DNA of 31,042 bases from Mikrocytos mackini (taxonomy: Eukaryota; Endomyxa; Ascetosporea; Mikrocytida; Mikrocytiidae). Every line of letters begins with the position of its first letter. Positions within the stretch are counted from its first letter, which is position 1. Below, in pieces: positions 9,783 to 19,265 of the stretch. The notes under the pieces were generated by a model. The model worked only from the letters and a program-made list of their open reading frames with translations. It searched no databases and had not been told where the DNA came from. The DNA lies in the NCBI GenBank assembly GCA_030180075.1, contig JASNJN010000133.1, forward strand, positions 1 to 31,042, in the 5' to 3' direction. Both the position numbers and the translations under genes were made by a program.

Positions 9783-10220
9783 TTCTGACCATACCTGAAT
9801 TATAAATTTTTAATTATTTTCTGTACACAATATAATTTTATTTTATTTTATTACAATATTCTAAAAAGGTAATTTTAGACATGTTATATTAAATTGAAAT
9901 GGTTTGGTGTTGTGTATCGGAAATAAATTTTTAAAAAATTTAAAATGTCTAAAGAAATTTCTATCTACATAACTTCGACCATTATTATTCAAAATCTATC
10001 CATTAATTATTTGTTTGTTTAAATGTATCATTGTAAACGGAAAATTGTATAATAACAACATTAATACCGAATTTTATAACAAATTAAATATTTTCCAGTT
10101 TTAAATCAAAACAATAAAAATTTACCAAGCGTCAATAAAACTTTCTATATAAATTATATATATGTTTATATTATAAATAAAAAACAGATATCCATGGTAG
10201 AATGTGATATGAATACCTAG
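9783..10220. other. AT-rich stretch, probably interior of a lost piggyBac-like element
   Basis: No gene is supported. An AAATTTTTAAAAAATTTAAA box precedes an ATG at 9944 that opens only a 26-codon frame. Because a GGG-TTAA terminus lies at its right end (10241), this may be the remaining interior of a piggyBac-type element cut by the MULE. Confidence 0.35.
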
Positions 10221-10245
10221 ATTCGTGACGCAGTCAATGGGTTAA
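10221..10245. repeat. piggyBac-type terminus with TTAA
   Basis: ATTCGTGACGCAGTCAATGGG is followed by TTAA (10242-10245). Ends reading CCC next to a TTAA target are typical of piggyBac elements. The sequence to the right is a hAT-type MITE that starts abruptly at this TTAA, which fits insertion of the piggyBac-like element into that MITE. Confidence 0.5.
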
Positions 10246-10521
10246 GGAGAAATATGACGAGTTTAATTTATAATTTTTCCGCAAAAAATATTTGGTAAAA
10301 TTTTATCAGATTCTCAACTCGGATAATTCCATTCATTATTCCAAACTGCTGTTATTTTAGTCAATTTACCTATAAATTGCCCAAAATTGCTCTATTGCCT
10401 TTTATTGCTTTTATAAATCGCTACCAGAGGCTCTACGGGACCTGAAAATCGTTCTAGAGTGTTAATCTGACGTAATAATAATCATATGCAATTTTGAAAA
10501 TATTGCTTTTTGGGAGCCTTA
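10246..10521. mobile_element. hAT-type MITE, family A, left end missing
   Basis: It matches the right half of the complete copy at 18560-19029, including the core GCTACCAGAGGCTCTAC and the end TTGGGAGCCTTA. The left half is replaced by the piggyBac-type terminus. Confidence 0.7.
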
Positions 10522-10560
10522 GATATTATGCAAGAACACGTGTAAGTGTCAACTCATGGC

Positions 10561-10880
10561 TAGAGATTGGACACTTGCAAAATGTACGAATATTCGAAGA
10601 ATCTTCGGAATTTTGAAATGTCTTAACATACTGAAAATTTCAAAATAATTTTACTTCTAGTGTCGATTTCGTCGTTCTGATTTTTAAACTGAATTTTGCA
10701 TAATTTTTTTTAATTCAATTCCAAAATTTAATTTTTCATATAACAAATCAACGAATATTTGAATACTTTTGCACAATTTCAAATTATTTATTAAAAATAT
10801 TCGGAAAACGAATACCAGCTATCAATTTTTGGTGAATATTCGAAGTTTTTCGAAATGAATATTCGTAAGTCCTGTCTCAA
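10561..10880. mobile_element. hAT-type MITE with 8-bp target duplication
   Basis: It begins TAGAGATTGGAC and ends GTCCTGTCTCAA, an imperfect inverted pair, with TACGAATATTCGAAG / CGAATATTCGT-like sequence further in. The flanks CTCATGGC (10553-10560) and CTTATGGC (10881-10888) differ at one base, as expected for an old 8-bp hAT duplication. There is no coding capacity. Confidence 0.65.
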
Positions 10881-10888
10881 CTTATGGC

Positions 10889-11344
10889 CAGTTCTGTGTA
10901 ATTGAATTAATTATTTATTTTGATTATTCTTAATATACAATAGCTCTGAAAATGGTTCCACTTTTGTGTTTAAAATTATAAATATATGAAATAAATTAAA
11001 ACTTATTAATTTCTATATTTGGTATACATTTTTTATTATAAATAAATTTCTGACAACAAATTTTCAACAAGCTGGGTTTATAATAATTAAAATTTGAATC
11101 GAATTATACACTTTTTATTTTTAGCACCGTAAATAAAAAACCCCAGGAGAAATTGTGTTTGCTATTTATTTTCAGCTCGCAATTTATCTTAATTCAAATT
11201 TTTAAATACCTTAAACCGGTTCAGGGAACCCGCAATTTAAATTTTCATATATTAAATCTTTTAAAACAATTCTATTTTAGAAAATTTTATTTTGATAACT
11301 TGTATATTTTAATATAAAAATCTAAATTGCCAATTTGAATTATC
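10889..11344. other. Stretch without a recognised gene, piggyBac 3' side
   Basis: This AT-rich sequence lies downstream of the piggyBac transposase stop. The expected second terminus (TTAACCC) is not visible, so that end of the element seems lost or degraded. Confidence 0.5.
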
Positions 11345-13544
11345 TTATTTATAATCTCCCTTATGTTTATCATTAAAACATTTTTCACAAATATACTTTC
11401 TTGGAAAACATTTATTACAATAATATGTTGTCTTTTTCTTATGGTTATTAGCATATTTGCTCGATATCAATCTTTTATTATATTCATAACACACCTGGCA
11501 GTATTTTGGAGAATTAAGCAGTGTATTTACAACTAGCAGATGCTCGTTATACGATTTTGGTGTTTTATTCCCAACCAACAATAGTTCTTTTGCAATTAAT
11601 TTTCGGTACGCATTCAATGTCATTCTTGATTTTCCATGAATCGCCTTATATATCAAAAAACTGTTCGTGATTGCACTTCCAAGGATTAATTCAAACGCTA
11701 CTTTCCTGTACCATTTTATTGTTCTTCTGCAATGTCCTGAAGATGCGTTTAATTGATCACCAAGATCAACACCTCCTTTATATTTGTTATAATCATTGAT
11801 ACAGTCTGGAATTTCATATGTATCGTGTTTATAATTCACCTTTTTAAAGCTTCTCAACGAGTGCTTGGTTGAGATAAAGTATACATCTCTTGTCGTTTTC
11901 CATTTATAAACTCGTACGCCATCATTATTTTCTATCCCAATGTATTCTCCCCTTTTTAGCTCCAATTTCCTTATATAATCCGGTATACCAACTCTGTTAC
12001 TCCCAATTGTCCCGATCATATGAACTCCTTTCTGCAACAATGAACTAGCCAGCCCAATCGATGTAAAATAGTTATCAATATATAATGAAAACCCTTGATT
12101 GTGATAATTTTCTAACATATTCTCTACAAGGTTCTCGCTAAATAATTTATTGTTCTGTTTAACATCTTCTCGTCCCTGATACAACCTATTATTCAGCACA
12201 TAACCATTGGTGCATGAAAGTCGAAACAATTTTATCCCATATTAGGATGCTTTAGAGGGTATATATTGCTTGAAGCGCAATCTACCTTTGAATGCAATCA
12301 AAGATTCGTCTACAACTATATTTCTTGTCATCAGTGCATATTTTCTAAAAAGACTATTTAGTTCTGTTAACAAATCACCAATCTTATTAATTTATTATTT
12401 TCATTTAATTCTTTACAAAAATGCATATTTCTTAACAAAGTCATGAACCGGTCCCTTGTCATAAACTCACGAACTTTGAAATTTCCAAACATGATATCTT
12501 GAGACCAGTAATCCTCCAATCTCCTTAACTTTACTATGCATATGTAAATCATCATACCAAAGAAGATTTTTATTTCACCAAGAGTCGTACTATAAAGATT
12601 ATTATTATTTTCCTTTTCACCTTCTACAAATTTTCCTTTCTTTTTTTCTATAAATTCATTCGTATATTTAACGATCGTTCCTAGTACATCGTCATTTAAA
12701 AATAGATTGTAGTATAAAGAAGTTTGGTTGTCTATTTTAGGGATTACTGTATCATAATCTCTTTCGTATTGATCATCTTCTTTGTTTGTGTGAATAGGAT
12801 GCCATTCTAAATCGTTGTTGAGTGCGGAAAACAAATCACAAAAACGTAAATTGTCCAAATATTTCAGATAAAAATTTTCATTCTCAGTCATTTCAGAAGT
12901 CAAATTTTCAAAAATTGAATTTTCCAAGTCAAATTCATTATCAACTTCAAATAAATTAAATATTCCAAATTCATTTTCATCTGTTTTGTATTAAAGCACA
13001 AGTTAGAAAATTCACGAATGACGTCTTCATTTACATCTCCTTGTTCTGGGTTTATAACATTACTCGCATTTCTTTCCGTCAATGACAATCCATTCCCATC
13101 GTTTGCTTCAAACAACTGAACATAATTCTCTTTCTTTATCATTTCATAATTGTAAGTTTCATTTAAAACAACCATGTTTTTAAACTCAATATTAATGTTG
13201 GCAGTCGAAGAACGAACAAATTTTGAGGAATAAAGCGATTCGTGCTTTAAATAGCTATAAAATGGGGTTTTCTTCGAATCAAATGAAATTTTGGTATCAG
13301 AATCTGTCACTTGATTACAACTCAAACATTTAATACTTTCATTATTAGTATCCTCTTGTTTAGTGTTCTGTTTTATGTTTGTATTGATTTGTTTTGTGTT
13401 ACGATATAAATTGCGTTGTAATAGAGGTGGCGTCTTGTTTGTAATGTGATGTGTAGAATCAGTGTTAAGTTGATCGTCGGATGAAGGTTTGTATGACAAA
13501 TCACTTTTATAGAAGTCTTCTGATGTTGCGTTTTGTTTTGTCAT
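11345..13544 (-). pseudogene. piggyBac transposase (DDE_Tnp_1_7) with two frameshifts and one stop
   Basis: The ATG at 13544 stands behind AAATTTTAAATTTTT. A hydrophilic N-terminal region of about 185 residues is followed by a shift in the A-run near 12985. The conserved core then includes DDVLGTIVKYTN, FFGMMIY and the YWSQD block. A second shift near 12385 leads to VVDESLIAFKGRLRF with the first Asp. An in-frame TAA follows near 12241, just before YGIKLFRLSC. Further on are the second Asp in YIDNYFTS and the third in GGVDLGDQL. The protein ends in a cysteine-rich domain (CQVC, YYCNKC, YICEKC, NDKH) that binds the transposon ends in this family. The total of about 730 codons is normal to slightly long. 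The three lesions make it non-functional as assembled. Confidence 0.9.
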
Positions 13545-13562
13545 AAAAATTTAAAATTTATA
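13545..13562 (-). promoter_or_regulatory. AAATTT-type start box of the piggyBac transposase
   Basis: TATAAATTTTAAATTTTT lies directly before the ATG on the minus strand, the same arrangement as for the host genes here. Confidence 0.5.
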
Positions 13563-13869
13563 AGGACAACTCATGGATATATATATATGAGCACACTTCG
13601 AAAAACACATAATTGTTATAAAAAACCCTATTCAAACTAAGAGAACATTCAAACGAAGATACAACGCTTTGAAGGGTCGTCGGTTGCAAAGGGTTAATGT
13701 GTTCATTACCTTACGCCCACAGTTTTCCAACAACAAATAACAGATACACTTATCAAATCACCTATTCGACAATGCACTACTTTCCACTATGTCTCAATCA
13801 TATGTCATGTTCCCATTTACTAGTATCCCAGACCTCCGCACGTTATTATATACAATATTTAAAGATAAG

Positions 13870-13874
13870 NNNAN
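13870..13874. other. Assembly gap or ambiguous bases
   Basis: Four of five bases are N (NNNAN). The open frame of the AAA-type gene cannot be followed across it, so the two sides may not be truly adjacent. Confidence 0.9.
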
Positions 13875-14527
13875 TGGCTGTCTTCTTTTGTCAAATGGGT
13901 AATGAGGACTAACGAACCCCTCGTACCATTGAAAAGTTCGGCTTCGTCGATGTCGGTTCCCTTTTTCTCAGACAACTTTATCTTATCGACCAATGCGGGA
14001 TACTTGAACTCAAAGATGGACATTTTTAGTTTTTTGGAAACATAATTCATAAGCGTCCTTTTCCCGGTGCCTTTGTCTCCAAGAAGCAACACCGAATTGT
14101 GAATTGACCTATCTTTTATCGCATTTTCTTTCAGGTTGTGGAAGCTAGTGCTGTATCTTAAAAGACTGGATCGGTTATGTATCGGAGATATAATTAGCCG
14201 ATCTATTTTATCCTCTATTTTTGAATAGCCTATAAACTCTCCACTGTAGTTGTTGTATTTGATCCTTTTTGGTGCCCCAACAGAAGCTGCTTTTTTGCGC
14301 TGCTCTTCTTCCTTCTTTAATTCGTAACTAAGTCTGTTATAGGCATTTCTGAATATGGTTTGGTATGTCTCCTCATTTTGGCCCGGAAACAGATTCTGTT
14401 TGTTTCTAACTTCCAACCCGTACTTCTTTAGCTCTTGATCGCCGAGGTTTAGGGGGATTTCTTTCTCAAGTATAAGTGCTTTGATTAGTTTGTCGATATG
14501 AACCTTCGGTTTGTTTATTGAAAACAT
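13875..14527 (-). CDS. AAA-type P-loop ATPase, C-terminus cut by a gap
   Basis: About 217 residues are visible from an ATG at 14527-14525, which lies directly beside the shared AAATTT spacer. A charged N-terminal region (1-90) is followed by FIGYSKIEDKIDRLIISPI (98-116), which resembles the segment before the ATPase core of AAA proteins. Then comes a clear Walker A, GDKGTGKRT (150-158), preceded by NSVLLL. About 47 residues on, where Walker B is expected, the sequence reads SLVLITHLTKED, lacking the usual hydrophobic-DE pattern. This could be a degenerate site, or Walker B may lie beyond the gap. The subfamily cannot be named. It is divergently paired with TOA2, a hallmark of a compact host locus. 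Confidence 0.65.
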
Positions 14528-14538
14528 TTAAAAATTTT
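14528..14538. promoter_or_regulatory. 11-bp bidirectional AAATTT start box
   Basis: TTAAAAATTTT is everything that separates the ATG of the AAA-type gene (minus) from the ATG of TOA2 (plus). Both strands read A-run then T-run, so one near-palindromic box serves both genes. Confidence 0.7.
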
Positions 14539-14925
14539 ATGACAAGAAAAGTTTCGCAAATATATCGAAAGAGCATGATAGGAGAAGCCTACTTCTATTC
14601 TGTTTCGAGTATGCTGGCAGAAAAACTAATAACACCAACGGAAGCAGATGAGCTGATGAACATTTTCGACATTTCGGTTAAAGAAGTCTTTGACAAGATA
14701 AGGGATCAATCTATGCCGATCGAAGAAAATTTGACTAAGAAGACTAAGTTAGAGGGCGATAATGTTATAATAAATCAGCCCAGGATCAATATAACGGGGA
14801 AAATGGTTTCTTTCAAAAACTTGTTCAAAGTTTGGACCATTCAAGCGAAGCAAATCAAAATGTATGTAAATGGGAAATTAACTGACAGAGCTGACTCGGG
14901 TTATATACTTTCTTTGGAGGAATAA
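14539..14925 (+). CDS. TOA2: Transcription factor IIA small (gamma) subunit
   Basis: This is a 128-aa intronless protein. Residues 9-56 match the N-terminal helical domain of TFIIA-gamma (YRKSMIGEAYFYSVSSML, then ITPTEADELMNIFD). Residues about 82-127 match the beta-barrel domain (VSFKNLFKVWTIQAKQIKMY, then NGKLTD). The family is usually 105-125 aa; here the linker between the domains (58-80) is slightly long. With the large subunit it stabilises TBP on the TATA element in the nucleus. The frame is open seven codons upstream to a TTG at 14518, but those codons lie in the shared spacer and in the start of the neighbouring gene, so the ATG at 14539 is chosen. The stop is TAA. Confidence 0.88.
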   Translation: MTRKVSQIYRKSMIGEAYFYSVSSMLAEKLITPTEADELMNIFDISVKEVFDKIRDQSMPIEENLTKKTKLEGDNVIINQPRINITGKMVSFKNLFKVWTIQAKQIKMYVNGKLTDRADSGYILSLEE

Positions 14926-15373
14926 GACAATGTATTGAAAATAGAATAATGATTTTTATACATAGTGAAAAGGGATACCATAATTCAATTTGAACGTCTA
15001 AATAATTAGGAAAAGGCCTTTAAAAATTTTTTTTGACATTTTTAATTATTGGGTCTGGCCACACTCTTTTGTAAGTAATTTGACCATTGTATAAATAACA
15101 GGGGAAATAATTCCCCCATGTTTTCTTATGTTTTCCCGATTTATTCTTTGAATTCGTTAAATAAATTTATAATTTATTTCCGTCAATCGAAGTGATCTTA
15201 AATAATCCTTCCCAAATCGATTGTTAGGGTTTCTTCTTCGGACATATACTAAAATGTTCCCGCAAATATGTATTATTTTCTTCTTCTTCTTTTAGTATTA
15301 CCAATGTCCTATTCTGATTCACTCGTGTCGTGTATATTTTTGACTTCCTGGAACTCGATAAGCATTTTAATTA
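14926..15373. other. Intergenic stretch without a recognised gene
   Basis: AT-rich 3' flank of TOA2. I see no ORF, RNA gene or clear repeat. It ends at the TA that borders the mariner-like fragment. Confidence 0.5.
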
Positions 15374-15555
15374 CAGTAAACTATGAAGGTTTAGCCAGTT
15401 TTTGACCAAAATGCCTTGGACTGGTTAAGATTAGAGTGACTCTAGCTGTTAAATTCTCTTTATGTATTTTGGTACTAAAATCTCAATATGTTGTTCCCTC
15501 AGGGGGGCTTGATTGTATTATCCATCCGGGAAATCATATAAAACTTATTTATAAT
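15374..15555. mobile_element. Truncated mariner/pogo-like MITE
   Basis: It starts CAGTAAACTATGAAGGTTTA after a TA and matches the right end of the element at 4049-4587 in opposite orientation. The match stops where the next element begins. Confidence 0.7.
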
Positions 15556-16549
15556 CAGGATGGGGTTTAAGACATGGACAAAAGGTTTTGGACAGGACAT
15601 GGCAAAAACAGGTTTAAACTAGAGGTGAGAATTATCAGCCCGCCCACCCGAAACCGAACCGCGCGGTTCGGTTTCGGGCGGTGAAGGGGTCATTTTTCGA
15701 AAAAATTCTCATTAACGGGTGACTTATCTTTTTAAAAAGAAATTTCCAAAACAAATATAATTTTCTATTTTCTAAGTATTTAAACTATATTCTCAACAAG
15801 TTTGGGCAAATTTTAAGGCAATGGTAGTTTTTAATTGTATATTTTTATATGTTTTTTTAATCGAAAATTTTCAGATTTTTACTGAAAATAAAACGGTTAA
15901 GAAATGTGAAACTGCCCGCCCGTTTGGCGGTGAAGGGGTCATTTTTCGAAAAAATTCTCATTAACAGGCGACTTATCTTTTTAAAAAGAAATTTCCAAAA
16001 CAAATATAATTTTCTATTTTCTAAGTATTTAAACTATATTCTCAACAAGTTTGGGCAAATTTTAAGGCAATGGTAGTTTTTAATTGTATATTTTACATGA
16101 TTTTTCTTTATAAATATTTTTTAAAAAATTCAAAGTTTTTCAGATTTTCATTGAAAATAAAACGGTTAAGAAACATGAAACCGCCCGCCCGTTTGGCGGC
16201 GCGGTTCGGGCGGTTCTCAAAAAATTGCTAAATTCTCACTTCTAGTTTAAACCGGTTTAATACGTTTTGGACACCCAAAAAATCGATTTTGCAAAATAAT
16301 TCTAATTTTCAATTTTTATTCAAAATGCAAATATTGAACATATTCCCAGAAAATAAGATACAAATTAAATCTCAAATGGTAGAAAATTTCCAAAATCTTG
16401 TTTATAAAATCTCAAACCAAAATTTAGCAAATTTTTAAATATTCTCGGCAAAAAATTTGCCGAAAAATTCTCCCTACCAAATTTTAGGTTTTGTCCGGCC
16501 AAAACGTCCAAAACGTTTTGGACGGGTCGGTTTAAACCTGCCAACCCTG
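15556..16549. mobile_element. Outer MITE interrupted by a hAT-type MITE
   Basis: Left end CAGGATGGGGTTTAAGAC and right end (reverse complement) CAGGGTTGGCAGGTTTAAAC are inverted and imperfect. Both flanks contain repeated TTTTGGAC words. No target duplication is seen. It appears to have landed in the mariner-like MITE and was itself entered by 15620-16244. Confidence 0.45.
15620..16244. mobile_element. hAT-type MITE with perfect 8-bp target duplication
   Basis: The ends TAGAGGTGAGAATT and AATTCTCACTTCTA are inverted with one mismatch. The flanks GTTTAAAC (15612-15619 and 16245-16252) are identical. Inside is a direct duplication with a 249-bp offset: the segment starting GGCGGTGAAGGGGTC at 15677 recurs at 15926. 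The subterminal parts are GC-rich and palindromic (CCGAACCGCGCGGTTCGG). Confidence 0.8.
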
Positions 16550-18123
16550 GATACCAATCATATGCGTAAATTTAAATGGTTAGAAGGTTTTAACTATTTA
16601 CGAAGATAAATAAATTTTATGTTAGAATACTTTTTGTCTATATTATTGGTTTATAAAAATAATGTATCTAGGCTGACTTCTAACTGGCCAAAATTTTTCC
16701 AAATAGCGATATCTATGGGCAGTCTGTTTCTAAAAACTTAGATGTATACCATTAATACAATTTTTAATATTTAAAAAACGATTAAAATTGTCAGATTAAA
16801 ATAAGAGGTGTAATTTCACGAATATTGAATCCTATCTTTTTGACAAAAAGTGTGGCTATTTGGAATTTTGTGGTTGTTTGGTAAACAAATGGCCAGTTGG
16901 AAGGAAAATGACTAACATATTTAAACTAAACATTCAAAGTCTTGATCTTGATCGAGATGGTTATCGAAAACAATCAAGATTTTTCGATAACCGATATCGA
17001 AACGATGTAATTTTCGATATTTAATAAAATTGAAATTTATGCTGAAATACTCCTTTGAAATGAAACATATCCCATTTTGTGAAACTTTAAACCTTCAAAC
17101 AATATCCGTTATGTATTTGGGAACTAATTCACGTATTCATTTTCTATAATGTGGCCATTTTATGGTAATTTAGTCGTATTTTTGAAAATTTTCATTTATT
17201 CATTAATTGCAGATATGAGTGAAATTTTATGAAATTTGCAGAAAAAGTGGGAAAAAATCGTGACAAATGCCTGAAAATCGATATATCATATCGCTTCTAC
17301 GTTTCGAGATATCTATTCAAATCTGTTCGATAAATTTTGGAATGTCTAATTAATACCCTTTAAAAAGTAAAATTTTATCATTTTGTCTTTACTTTTGTCC
17401 CTATCCATTTCATAATTTTAAAATACACAAGATTTATATTAATATTTTTTGAAAATTTTGTCCTTATCGTGATAAAATTCAAGACTACTCGTAATTTTTA
17501 CAAAATGCCAGGGAAAATGGAGCGTGATAAATTTTACCAAGGTTTGACTATATCTACAAAAATTTATTTCTTTTAAAATTTTATTTAAAAAATATTTATA
17601 TTGATGATATAAAACAATATCCGTTTTTCTTGAACTATTCGATTTTTAAAATCTTCCGGTTAACAGTTTTATATAGGAAAATTTTATACCAATAAACCAG
17701 GGAACCGTTCGCTTTAAAAATATTTTATATCTAGATTTTTCAGTTAACCGCTTTGCAAACACTACTATGGATGTTGCTAGGTCGCTGTGATATCAAAAAG
17801 CAATCATCGCGTCTTTATTAATGGTTACTTAAAATCGAGAACTGTATTGGTCTATTCGGTGAACCATTTGAGTTTTATCAAGAATATGCATTCTTTTGTT
17901 GAATAGATGTAATCATAATTAATCAAGTGAGTTGCCAGGGAATTATGAACAAATTCTGACCAATTTTCTTTTTGAATCTTTCGATCTCAGCCTGAGAGTG
18001 TTGATAACGCGATAGTTTAATACGAGTCCTAGCTTGAGTTTGTTGTTTCCAATTATGAACCAGCCGAAATCATATTATCAGCCATTTTGGCGATTAATAT
18101 TATTATAAAACTTTTTACAGAAA
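16550..18123. other. Long AT-rich stretch without a recognised gene
   Basis: No ORF of note on either strand. Around 16940-17010 and 17270-17310 there are several short palindromic CGATATCG/TCGATAA-type words. I cannot define an element. Confidence 0.5.
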
Positions 18124-18293
18124 ATTTTAAATTTTCAAAAATCCCATAGGGTCATGCATATCAGTAAACCCCACGGCCCCACCGTACAGGGGTCAGGGTC
18201 GATGCTGAGCGAAAGGCCTTAAACGGCTAGCATGTTGAAAACACAGTCTCTTCTCGTGTCCTGTATGATGGATGCTTCTATGAGAGCTAGAAC
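18124..18293 (+). repeat. GC-rich island behind an AAATTT box, family shared with 25000-25291
   Basis: AAAATTTTAAATTTTC is followed, 40 bases later, by CCCCACCGTACAGGGG and then AGCGAAAGGCCTTAAACGGC. The minus-strand copy at 25291-25000 has the same box, the same 40-base spacing and the same core (CCCCACCGTAAAGGGG, GGCGAAAGGCC). It is probably the 5' end of a repeated element; the right part is interrupted by the MITEs that follow. Confidence 0.55.
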
Positions 18294-18301
18294 CTCATCA
18301 A

Positions 18302-18501
18302 TAGGGGTCGGAAAATATGTGATTTGGTAAAAATCAAATATTTTTACCAAATTTCAGGAAATTTTCCACCCATAATATCTCCGAATGGAAGGAATTCATA
18401 TATTTTATTTTATTGAAAATTCGAAATTATAATGAGGTTTTGAAAAAATCATATATAATCATATATTTACCGATTTTTTGTCATATATTTTCCGACCCCT
18501 A
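18302..18501. mobile_element. hAT-type MITE, 200 bp
   Basis: Inverted ends TAGGGGTCGGAAAATAT match over 21 bp with one mismatch. The flanks CTCATCAA (18294-18301) and CTCATCAG (18502-18509) differ at one base. Confidence 0.75.
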
Positions 18502-18559
18502 CTCATCAGGGTCTCACACGATAGCCACCCCACCAAAGCTAAACCGCTAAGGTCATAAG

Positions 18560-19029
18560 TAGGGCTCCCAGAAATTGCTTTTATATTTATATAAGAAATT
18601 GCCCTAAAACATACATTGTTTGCGCCAAATTGCCTCTAAAACGATGAAAATCCATCCATTTTATTATAAAATTGGGAAAATTCTTTCAAAAAATAACCTG
18701 AAATAACAAAATAATTCTGATTATGTATTGATAACGATAAAAAATAACTATTAATGATTAATATGGCGAATTTAATTTTTTATTTTTCGTCAAAAATTTT
18801 TATTTGAATTTTTCCAGATTAACAACTCAAATAATTCCATTTATTACGCCAAATTGCTGTTATTTTAGTCAATTTACCTAAAAATTGCCCAAAATCGCTT
18901 TATTGCCTTTTATTGCTTTTAAATATCGCTACCAGAGGCTCTACAGGGTCTGAAAATCGTTCTAGAGCGTTAAAATGATGTAATAATAATCATATGCAAT
19001 TTTGAAAAAATTGCTTTTTGGGAGCCCTA
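18560..19029. mobile_element. hAT-type MITE, family A, complete copy
   Basis: It has 11-bp inverted ends TAGGGCTCCCA. The flanks GTCATAAG (18552-18559) and GTCATGAG (19030-19037) differ at one base. It shares the core GCTACCAGAGGCTCTAC with the partial copies at 10246-10521 and 26990-27312. Confidence 0.8.
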
Positions 19030-19037
19030 GTCATGAG

Positions 19038-19265
19038 TAGGGTTGTGTAAAATATTCCGTTTTTTGCAAAATTTTATATGTTGTTTATCTTAAATTATAA
19101 AATATAGAACAATTCGAATTTTTTGAAAATTTTGGAAGGGTCGAAAATTTTTAAGCATATTTTGTCACTTTAGGGAATATTTTGCAACATTCACGGAATA
19201 TTTTAGTGCACTTTTGGTAGTAAAAATATGCATTTAGGCAAAATGGAATATTTTGCACAACCCTA
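19038..19265. mobile_element. hAT-type MITE, 228 bp
   Basis: The ends TAGGGTTGTGTAAAATATTC and its inverted partner (TAGGGTTGTGCAAAATATTC) differ at one base. It abuts the target duplication of the preceding element. Its own flanks (GTCATGAG and CTCATAAC) match only partly. Confidence 0.65.

Larger units (their letters stand above)
11345..13693 (-). mobile_element. piggyBac transposon, one end identified
   Basis: The coding part is at 11345-13544. Upstream of the start (to the right) the element ends in GTCGTCGGTTGCAAAGGG directly followed by TTAA (13694-13697), the piggyBac target site. The opposite end was not found. Confidence 0.75.

Noticed and set aside
14518-14538. Seven extra N-terminal codons for TOA2 from a TTG
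   Set aside because: Eukaryotic TTG start is unlikely, and the codons fall within the start of the neighbouring gene and the promoter box.
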